Source: an uncultured Beijerinckiaceae bacterium (lineage in GTDB: Bacteria > Pseudomonadota > Alphaproteobacteria > Rhizobiales > Beijerinckiaceae). From it: a stretch of DNA of 13,195 bases. Made by a program: the position numbers and the translations under genes. The notes under the pieces were generated by a model. That model was not told the origin of the DNA, searched no databases, and saw nothing but the letters and a program-made list of their open reading frames with translations. This document shows, piece by piece, positions 1 through 6,689 of the stretch. Location of the stretch: positions 1 through 13,195 of the forward strand of contig CALMRL010000557.1 in NCBI GenBank assembly GCA_937873345.1, in the 5' to 3' direction. Every line of letters begins with the position of its first letter. The stretch's first letter is position 1.

Positions 1-2
1 GC

Positions 3-1361
3 CTTGCGCTGCTCGACGCCTTGAAACTGCAGCGGGCCGACCCCGTCGCATCGGGCCGCGACGCGACGGAGCCGGGCGGCGGGACCCATCGCGCGACCGC
101 CCGCGCGCGTCAGCGCATCCTGATCTGCAACGTCTTCTTCGCGCCGCAAAGCTACGGCGGCGCGACGCGGGTCGTCGAGAGCAACGTCGACTATCTCCTC
201 GATCATCACGGTGACGAGTTCGAGATCGCCGTCCTGACGACGGACGAAGGCGCGCCGCCGGGCCATTTCCGCATCGACAGCTACCGGGATCGTCCGGTCT
301 TCAGGATCGGCACCTCCGGCAAGCCCGAGGACGACTGGCGGCCGTTCGACGACGACATCGTCCCGCTCGTCGAGAGCGCGCTCGACCTGTTCCGGCCGGA
401 TCTCGTGCACTTCCACTGCATCCAGCGCCTGACCGCCTCGGCCGTCGAACGCGTGCTCGCGCGCGCCATCCCCTACCTCGTCACGGTTCACGATGGCTGG
501 TGGCTTTCGGAACACCAGTTCCTGGTCGACCAGAACCACATGAGCGTCGATGTCGCCGGCTACGATCCCTCCGCCGTGCTCGCGAAGGGCGTGTCGCGCA
601 TCGAATCGGTGGAGCGACGCCAGCGCCTGCGCACGCTGCTCGCGCAGGCGGAGGCGACCCTCGCAGTGTCGGAGCCGTTCGCGGCGATCCATCGCGGCGT
701 CGGCCTCTCCAATGTGCGCACCGTCGAGAACGGCCTGCCGCCGCTACCGCCGCCGCTTCCCTCCGCGACGCCCGACGACAGGCTGGTGCTCGGCCACATC
801 GGCGGGCGATCGCCGCAGAAGGGCGCGAAGCTGATCGAGATCGCCCTGACGCAGGGAAATTTCGCGAACCTCGAAGTCCTGATGATCGACGATGCGGTCG
901 AGCACGGCGAATCGGTCGCGCGGCGATGGGGCACTACCCCGGCGACGCTGCGGGCGCGCTTCCCGCAGGCGGCGGTCGCGAGCCTGTTCGCGTCCTTCGA
1001 CGTTCTGCTGGCGCCCTCCATCTGGCCGGAAAGCTACGGCCTGGTCACGCGCGAGGCCGATTTCTACGGCAAATGGATCGTCGCCTCGCATCTCGGCGGA
1101 ATCGGCGTCGAGGTCGAGGAGGGTCGCACGGGCTTCAAGGTCGACGTGACGCGGACCGACGACCTCGCCCGCGTCCTTGCAATGATGAACGACGACATAC
1201 GGCGCTTCAAGCGGCGACCCGCGCGCGCCACGCCGATCCGCAGCGCCGACGACCAGGCGCGCGACCTCGTCGCGATCTATCGCGGCCTGCGGCAGGCAGG
1301 GTATGCTCTAGAGCCGAAGACGGGCCTCGCCTCGCCGATCGCCGCGACGGGCAGGCTTTGA
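3..1361 (+). CDS. GT4-family glycosyltransferase, C-terminal part of a larger protein (5' end outside window)
   Basis: Retaining GT-B glycosyltransferase that would transfer a sugar from an activated nucleotide donor during surface polysaccharide assembly in the cytoplasm; donor and acceptor are unknown. A TTG at 21 could start a 446-residue protein, and positions below count from it. The reading frame, however, is open to the window edge (LALLDA precedes the TTG), and residues 1-30 look like an interdomain linker. The GT-B domain begins near residue 32 with a glycine-rich loop (NVFFAPQSYGGATRVV). It continues with VHDGWW (156-161), a phosphate-binding-type GGRSPQKG (261-268) and the E-x7-E motif in PESYGLVTRE (E337, E345). 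The whole is clearly homologous to residues 865-1260 of the next gene, where an equivalent linker joins a preceding GT domain. I therefore infer that this is the second GT domain of a similar large protein. Fold and family are well supported; specificity is not. Confidence 0.88.
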   Translation, partial: LALLDALKLQRADPVASGRDATEPGGGTHRATARARQRILICNVFFAPQSYGGATRVVESNVDYLLDHHGDEFEIAVLTTDEGAPPGHFRIDSYRDRPVFRIGTSGKPEDDWRPFDDDIVPLVESALDLFRPDLVHFHCIQRLTASAVERVLARAIPYLVTVHDGWWLSEHQFLVDQNHMSVDVAGYDPSAVLAKGVSRIESVERRQRLRTLLAQAEATLAVSEPFAAIHRGVGLSNVRTVENGLPPLPPPLPSATPDDRLVLGHIGGRSPQKGAKLIEIALTQGNFANLEVLMIDDAVEHGESVARRWGTTPATLRARFPQAAVASLFASFDVLLAPSIWPESYGLVTREADFYGKWIVASHLGGIGVEVEEGRTGFKVDVTRTDDLARVLAMMNDDIRRFKRRPARATPIRSADDQARDLVAIYRGLRQAGYALEPKTGLASPIAATGRL

Positions 1362-1378
1362 CCCGCCCGATCTCGAAG

Positions 1379-1420
1379 CGAGGCCGCCGGCGCGCTCGAC
1401 GCGCTTCCCGACCGGCCTCG
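1379..1420 (+). other. Composite hairpin in the gap between the first two glycosyltransferase genes
   Basis: The arms CGAGGCCG (1379-1386) and CGGCCTCG (1413-1420) are perfect reverse complements. Between them GCGCG (1390-1394) and CGCGC (1400-1404) can form an inner stem with a five-base loop. The outer arm ends directly at the GAGGTGAG ribosome-binding-like sequence (1420-1427). No T-run follows, so a classical intrinsic terminator is unlikely. A pause, a processing site or a modulator of downstream translation are all possible. It may also be chance in such GC-rich DNA. Confidence 0.35.
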
Positions 1421-1427
1421 AGGTGAG

Positions 1428-4400
1428 TTGGACAGGACATTGGCTTCACATCGCTCCCGCTTGGCAGGCCGCTTGATCGCCGCCCTCGATCCGGTCTTCC
1501 GACGCCGGGAGGCGGACACCTTCGATTGGAAGGTCTACGTCGACAACCACAGCGATCTCTGGACCCTCGACAGCCCGCGGGCGGCGGCCAGGCACTTCAG
1601 GTCGTGCGGCCGCATCGAAGGCCGACCCAGCAACCGCTCCATGCTCGAAGCGCGCATCACCGCGCTCGAATCAGAGCACGGCGCCACCCTGCCCGAGGAG
1701 TTCGACTGGAAGCGTTACGTCGCCTCCCATCCCGATCTCAAGGCGATCAACTCGAGCTACGCGGCCGCCGAGCACTACCTCCGGCACGGCCGGGACGAGG
1801 GTCGGATCCAGTTCGACTTCGATCCAGAGCTGTACAAGTCGATCTACTTCAAGGACGCGCATCTCTCGCGATCGGCGCTGACCGATCACTATCGGCTCAT
1901 CGGCCGGGATCGCGGCTTGATCGGGACGGCGAAGCGGCTGGCGCTGAGCGAGGGCTGCAAGAGCTGGCGCTGGATCGAGATGATCGACGTCATCGAGTTC
2001 GACCTCCTGAACCAGTCCTGGGCCGGGCGGACGCACAGCAAGCGCGACGCGGTCAGGGCGATGCTCAAGGAGGGCATCCGCCGCCTCGCACCGCTGTCCT
2101 TCGCGCAGGGGTTCGATCCCGCCTACTATCGCGAAGCCAATCCCGCTCTAGCGGCTCTCGACGACGAGGCGCTGTACCGGCACTGGCTGTTCGACGAGCT
2201 GGAGGAGGACCGGCCGGGGTGCCCGGCGAGCCATTTCGCCCAGTCCGGCCTGACCTTGAGCGAGTATCCCCGAGGCTTCGACTGGCGGCGCTACGCCGAG
2301 CTTGGCCGCATCCGTCAGCCCAACCGATGGATGGCCCTCGATCTCCTCCTGCTCGATCTCGCCAAGCCTGTCCCCAAAGTCGCGCTCGACCTGATCCCGA
2401 CGCGGCAGGACGAAGGAGTAGAGTTCCTCACCACCCTCGCGGCGGCCGTCGCGGCGAAGAATCCTTCGCGTGCGGACGAACTCTACGGCCTTGCCGCGCG
2501 GCGCGGCCGGCTGTCGCCGGAACACGTCGAAGCGTGGGGCCATGTTCTCATGCATCTCGAACGCTGGGCGCAGGCGGCCTCCTGCTTCCAGCACGTCGTC
2601 GGCCAAGGCGCGGCGCAGGCGGTGACTGTGGCATCGGCGGCGCAAGCCCTTATCCGCTGCGAGGAGCCGAAGGCCGCGCTGCTGCTGCTCTCGTCGCCGC
2701 TGTATCACGCCGGCGGCGACTTTCGGGTGCGGGATGCCGTCGAGACGGCGATCGACCTCGATTTCAAGCAGAGCTGGATCACGGCCGGGGCGCTCTATCG
2801 CGAGGGCGAGCGCCGGCAGGCGGACGAGTTCCTCGCCTCGACGGTGGACGGTCTCGCCGCATCCTGGCAGAGCCTCGACCCGATCGGCACCGCGATCCCG
2901 GCCGAAGAGAGCGCCCGCGTCGTGATGCTCGCCAACGTCGACCTCGCTCAGTGCACCCACTACAGGGTCGATCAGAAGAAGGAGGTCTTCGAGCGGGCCG
3001 GCATCGAGCTGCAGGTCTTTCCGCAAGCCGAGGTTTCCGCCTTCCTCGACGCCCTGCCCGGAGCGAGGGCCGCCCTCTTCTACCGACTTCCCGCCGTGCC
3101 GATGAACATCCGGGCCATCCTCTACGCGCGGGCTCTCGGGGTGCCGACGATCTACGACATCGACGACCTGATCTTCGACGGGGCGCACTATCCCGAGCCC
3201 ATCGAGACCTACGGGGGACTCGTCGAGCCGAGCTTCTATGCCATGCTGCAGATGGGCGTGCCCCTGTTCCGCGGCGCGATGGCCCTCTGCGACGTGGCGC
3301 TGGCCTCGACGACGGAACTCGCCGATTACATGCGACCCGTGGTGCGATCGGGACGAGCCCATGTCCTGCCGAACGGCCTCGACAGCCTGAACGAGCCGTT
3401 CTGCGGACTCTCCGTCCCGAGAGTGCGGCGGAACGGTGAGACCGTCCTGTTCTACGGATCGGGGACGAAGGCGCACAACAGCGACTTCCTCGATCTCGTC
3501 GGCATGCCCCTTCTTGAAGCGATGCGCGAGGATCTCTCGATCAGGCTCGTCGTGATGGGTTATCTCGCGCTCGACGAGCGCTTCGATGAGGTTCGCAGCC
3601 AGATCACCTTCCTCGACTGGTCGAAGGACCTCCAATCCTACTGGTCGGTGCTGCAGGAGGCCGACATCAACCTCGCCGTGCTGGCGCCGGCGCCAACCAC
3701 CGACTGCAAGAGCGAGATCAAGTGGCTCGAGGCGGCGGCGTTAAGCGTGCCCTCGATCGTCTCCGCCACCCACCGCTACCGGGAGGTGCTGGAGCACGAC
3801 GTCGACTGCCTGATCGCGAGCGATGTCGCGGCATGGCGCGTGAACCTGCGCCGGCTCATCGGCGACAAGGCGCTGCGCGATCGCTTGGCGGCGGCGGCGA
3901 AGCGGAAGGCGACGGCGCTCTATTCGATCGACAGCAACGCCGAGCGCCTGCGACGCATCCTCGACGATGTCGCGCCTCTCCGCGCGCCTACCGCCGAGGC
4001 TTCGGCCGCGCCGAGGAAGAAGAGGGTCCTGCTTGTCAACATCTTCTTCCCCCCTCAGACCGTCGGCGGCTCGACGCGCGTCGTCATGGACAACGTCGAC
4101 CACTTCCTGCGCTCCGAGATCGCGCAACGCTACGAGTTCGCGGTGGTCACCTGCGACGATGGCAATCCGACCCCGTTCAACCTGCGCGTCGACGACTACA
4201 AGGGCGTGCCGGTGTTCCGCATCAGCACGCCCTTCGGGTCGCGCACGGATTGGGACTATGAAAACGAGAGGCTGCGGGCGTTCTTCAGCAGGGTCTTCGA
4301 CATCTACCGCCCCGATCTCCTGCACGTGCATTCGATCCAGCGCTTCACCCTTGCGGTCCTGGAGGAGGGTCTGGCGCGCGGCATCCCATACATCAACACG

Positions 4401-5330
4401 GTCCACGACGGCTGGTGGGTGTCGGACTACACCTTCCTGACCGACGAGCAGGGCCGCTCGCGGGCCCCGGAGGAGGACATGCCGCTCGATCCTCCACACG
4501 GCGCGACGTACGGGGAAGCGCTGGAGCGTCGTCGGCGCCTGCGCCTGATGCTGAACGCATCGCAGCGCATCCTGGTGGTATCCGACGCCTTCACGCGCCT
4601 GATGCGGCAGGCGGGCTACGAGCGCGCCATTTGCGTGCCCAACGGCGTCCCCCCGATGAAAAGCGTCGCTCGGACACGGTCGCGGAGCGGCAAGGTCAGG
4701 ATCGCGCAGATCAGCGGCTTCACCCATCACAAGGGGTTCCACTACGTCCAAGCCGCCTTCAAGACCGGCAACTTCCCCAATATCGAGCTGACGCTGCTGG
4801 AGCACCAGCGCTTCGGGGGGCGGGTCGACCGGACGAAGTGGGGCGGCACCGACGTGCGGATCGTCGGCAAGACGCGCTTGGAAGACATGCACGTGTTCTA
4901 CGTCGAGCAGGACGTCTTGATCATCCCGGCGATGGGGCCGGAGAGCTTCGGCCTCGTCTCGCGCGAGGCGACGGCCGCCGGCCTCTGGGTGATCGCCTCC
5001 GATCGGGGCGCGATCGGCGAGGGCATCGAGCACGGCGTCAACGGCTGGGTCATCCCCGTCGAGACGCTGCAACCGCTCGTGTCGGTCCTTCGGGAGATCG
5101 ATGCCGATCCCGCGCGCTTCATAGCATCACCGCCGCCCTCGACGGCGCCGCGTCGCCTCGCCGCCGACCAGGCCTTCGAGGTCGCCGCGATCTACGACGA
5201 GGTGCTCAAGAACCCGCAGCCCGTTCGCGACGTGCCGTATTTCATGCGCATCGCCGACGAGAAGCGCGCCCGCGCGATCCGCCGTGAGATCGAAGACGCG
5301 ACGAAGGCGCTGCGCGAGGTCGAGGGATAG
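1428..5330 (+). CDS. Giant repeat-containing glycosyltransferase with two GT-B domains (1300 aa)
   Basis: Bifunctional-looking glycosyltransferase for a cell-surface glycan; cytoplasmic, with no signal peptide or membrane segment seen. The N-terminus holds repeats that start FDW/FDP and end HY..(H/C)GR.EGR (about 32-67, 92-126, 131-165, weaker near 229-262 and 284-300). A helical TPR-like region follows (about 330-470). GT-B domain 1 spans about 496-845, with YDIDDLIF (576-583) and a CKSEIKWLEAAALSVPS donor-site segment (760-776). A short Ala/Pro linker leads to GT-B domain 2 (865-1260), which has the NIFFPPQTVGGSTRVV loop, HHKG (1100-1103) and E-x7-E (E1172, E1180). The tail from 1270 is charged and helical. 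TTG at 1428 gives the longest form, but GAGGTGAG (1420-1427) lies almost against it. TTG at 1440 (four residues shorter) would put that SD 12 bases away, so neither spacing is ideal. The gene lies 66 bases after the preceding homologous gene, probably in the same transcript. Confidence 0.9.
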   Translation: MDRTLASHRSRLAGRLIAALDPVFRRREADTFDWKVYVDNHSDLWTLDSPRAAARHFRSCGRIEGRPSNRSMLEARITALESEHGATLPEEFDWKRYVASHPDLKAINSSYAAAEHYLRHGRDEGRIQFDFDPELYKSIYFKDAHLSRSALTDHYRLIGRDRGLIGTAKRLALSEGCKSWRWIEMIDVIEFDLLNQSWAGRTHSKRDAVRAMLKEGIRRLAPLSFAQGFDPAYYREANPALAALDDEALYRHWLFDELEEDRPGCPASHFAQSGLTLSEYPRGFDWRRYAELGRIRQPNRWMALDLLLLDLAKPVPKVALDLIPTRQDEGVEFLTTLAAAVAAKNPSRADELYGLAARRGRLSPEHVEAWGHVLMHLERWAQAASCFQHVVGQGAAQAVTVASAAQALIRCEEPKAALLLLSSPLYHAGGDFRVRDAVETAIDLDFKQSWITAGALYREGERRQADEFLASTVDGLAASWQSLDPIGTAIPAEESARVVMLANVDLAQCTHYRVDQKKEVFERAGIELQVFPQAEVSAFLDALPGARAALFYRLPAVPMNIRAILYARALGVPTIYDIDDLIFDGAHYPEPIETYGGLVEPSFYAMLQMGVPLFRGAMALCDVALASTTELADYMRPVVRSGRAHVLPNGLDSLNEPFCGLSVPRVRRNGETVLFYGSGTKAHNSDFLDLVGMPLLEAMREDLSIRLVVMGYLALDERFDEVRSQITFLDWSKDLQSYWSVLQEADINLAVLAPAPTTDCKSEIKWLEAAALSVPSIVSATHRYREVLEHDVDCLIASDVAAWRVNLRRLIGDKALRDRLAAAAKRKATALYSIDSNAERLRRILDDVAPLRAPTAEASAAPRKKRVLLVNIFFPPQTVGGSTRVVMDNVDHFLRSEIAQRYEFAVVTCDDGNPTPFNLRVDDYKGVPVFRISTPFGSRTDWDYENERLRAFFSRVFDIYRPDLLHVHSIQRFTLAVLEEGLARGIPYINTVHDGWWVSDYTFLTDEQGRSRAPEEDMPLDPPHGATYGEALERRRRLRLMLNASQRILVVSDAFTRLMRQAGYERAICVPNGVPPMKSVARTRSRSGKVRIAQISGFTHHKGFHYVQAAFKTGNFPNIELTLLEHQRFGGRVDRTKWGGTDVRIVGKTRLEDMHVFYVEQDVLIIPAMGPESFGLVSREATAAGLWVIASDRGAIGEGIEHGVNGWVIPVETLQPLVSVLREIDADPARFIASPPPSTAPRRLAADQAFEVAAIYDEVLKNPQPVRDVPYFMRIADEKRARAIRREIEDATKALREVEG

Positions 5331-5404
5331 GCGGCCGCGCTGCCCGCACTTCCGCCGTGTTGGTCTGGAATGGCAGATCGACGGGCGATACGACCGTCTT
5401 CCGC

Positions 5405-5409
5405 AAAGG
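5405..5409 (+). promoter_or_regulatory. Ribosome binding site deciding the L,D-transpeptidase start
   Basis: AAAGG lies 8 bases upstream of ATG 5418. The in-frame ATG at 5370 lacks a comparable site and would add 16 charged residues ahead of the signal peptide, so 5418 is preferred. Confidence 0.5.
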
Positions 5410-5417
5410 CCAAGTTG

Positions 5418-6266
5418 ATGCAGCTAGGGAAAGGGCACGGGGTCGCGTTGCTGATCGCGTTCGCCGCGGCGATCTCGTTCGCGGTTCCTTCGGCGCGCGC
5501 GCAGGACATCGGCTTCGGCCTCGGCGATCCCTATCGGTACTACGCCGATCCCGGCAACGGCGGTGGATCGGCCTATGCACCCTTCTTCGATCCCTATCGC
5601 GGCAATCGCATCGTGCGCGGCGCCTATCCCGACGCCGTCTACGACGGCCGCGGCTACCACTACGGCAAGTCGGCGCCGCCATCGGTGGCGGTCGATCCGC
5701 GCAGCTACGATCCCGACGCCCTTCGCTCGGACAAGGCCGGCGCCGGCGGCGACAGGTACCGGTTGCGCGACGGCGAGGACACGACCACGCGGGTCGAGGT
5801 CGACGATCCCACGCACCAGCCGCCCGGCACGATCGTCGTGGATACGTCGGGCCGGCATCTTTACCTCGTCGAGCGCGGCGGTCGCGCTCTGCGCTACGGC
5901 ATCGGCGTCGGTCGCCAGGGCTTCGCCTGGCACGGGACCGCCAAGATCGGGCGCAAGGCGGAATGGCCGAGTTGGAGGCCTCCAAGCGAGATGCTCGGGC
6001 GCCGCCCCGACCTTCCGCTCCGCGTGGAAGGCGGTCGCGACAATCCGCTCGGCGCGCGCGCGCTGTATCTCTACCGGGACGGTCGCGACACCATGTTCCG
6101 CATCCACGGCACCAACGAGGCGGATACGATCAGCCAGGCCGTCTCCTCTGGCTGCGTCCGCATGATGAACGCTGACGTGGTCGACCTTTACGATCGCGTG
6201 TCGGTCGGGACCACCGTCCGCGTCTCGCGCGGTTCGGACCAGGACATGGTGGCTGGACGGCGATAG
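5418..6266 (+). CDS. Secreted L,D-transpeptidase (YkuD/ErfK-type), 282 aa
   Basis: Periplasmic cysteine transpeptidase of the YkuD family, which forms 3-3 peptidoglycan cross-links or attaches proteins to the meso-diaminopimelate of the cell wall. From ATG 5418 the protein opens with a clear Sec signal peptide (basic MQLGKGHG, hydrophobic core to about residue 23, cleavage probably after SARA). A Tyr/Gly/Pro/Asp-rich linker of roughly 100 residues follows. The catalytic domain runs from about 135 to 270, with HGTN at 230-233 and SSGCVRM at 243-249; C246 is the nucleophile and H230 the conserved histidine. The full motif argues for an active enzyme. An in-frame ATG at 5370 would bury the signal peptide, so it is disfavoured. 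The gene begins 87 bases after the giant glycosyltransferase, on the same strand, and may be co-transcribed. The target (cross-linking or anchoring) cannot be told from sequence. Confidence 0.9.
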   Translation: MQLGKGHGVALLIAFAAAISFAVPSARAQDIGFGLGDPYRYYADPGNGGGSAYAPFFDPYRGNRIVRGAYPDAVYDGRGYHYGKSAPPSVAVDPRSYDPDALRSDKAGAGGDRYRLRDGEDTTTRVEVDDPTHQPPGTIVVDTSGRHLYLVERGGRALRYGIGVGRQGFAWHGTAKIGRKAEWPSWRPPSEMLGRRPDLPLRVEGGRDNPLGARALYLYRDGRDTMFRIHGTNEADTISQAVSSGCVRMMNADVVDLYDRVSVGTTVRVSRGSDQDMVAGRR

Positions 6267-6689
6267 GGTCTCGGAGGACGCTGCTGCGCTTCCGGTCCTG
6301 ATGGCTTAATGATCGAGGGAGGTTCGAGGCCAGAGGGCGATCGCTCGGTGATCGGAGGCAAGTCCGGCGAAGGCCGGCGCCGAGAATCTCGTCCGACATT
6401 TGCCATGCCGGCATTGGAAGCAGCGTCGAGAAGCGAGGTCGGCCTACCTTATGGCCTGCCGATGATGTCATCTGATAAGAGTGCAACGCCGGTGAGCGCG
6501 AGCCGCCTGTTGTCATCCTCTCTTCGACATCCGCGACGGTGAATGACCGACCAGGAATCTGAAGGCTTCCTTCTGCCAACGCGGGCTCGACGCCGTCGTT
6601 CGTCGCATCTCGACGGAACGGCACCCGCCGTGTCCACTCGACGTCTTAGGTCAAAGAGTGTCCATCCTGATCGCCCCGGATATCGTTGA
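6267..6689. other. 423-bp intergenic stretch without a convincing gene
   Basis: This lies between the L,D-transpeptidase and the 974-residue glycosyltransferase. The longest open frames here (a 77-codon frame at 6309-6542 on +, and Arg-rich frames on -) have low-complexity, biased composition and no recognisable domain. A short inverted repeat CCGTCG/CGACGG (6593-6598 and 6611-6616, 12-base loop) is present. No strong terminator or canonical promoter stands out. The stretch probably carries the promoter of the downstream gene. Confidence 0.5.

Noticed and set aside
1526..3439. 637-codon + strand open frame in another phase
   Set aside because: Arg/Pro/Ala-rich shadow of the real gene with no recognisable fold.
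2148..3635. 495-codon open frame on the - strand, antisense to the 1300-residue glycosyltransferase
   Set aside because: Composition is Arg/Glu/Gly-rich with no domain, as expected for the mirror of a GC-rich gene; the + strand frame has clear GT motifs throughout.
3741..5072. 443-codon - strand open frame
   Set aside because: Antisense to the same transferase; biased composition and no motif.
6309..6542. 77-codon gene in the gap before the 974-residue transferase
   Set aside because: No ribosome site, biased composition, no family resemblance.
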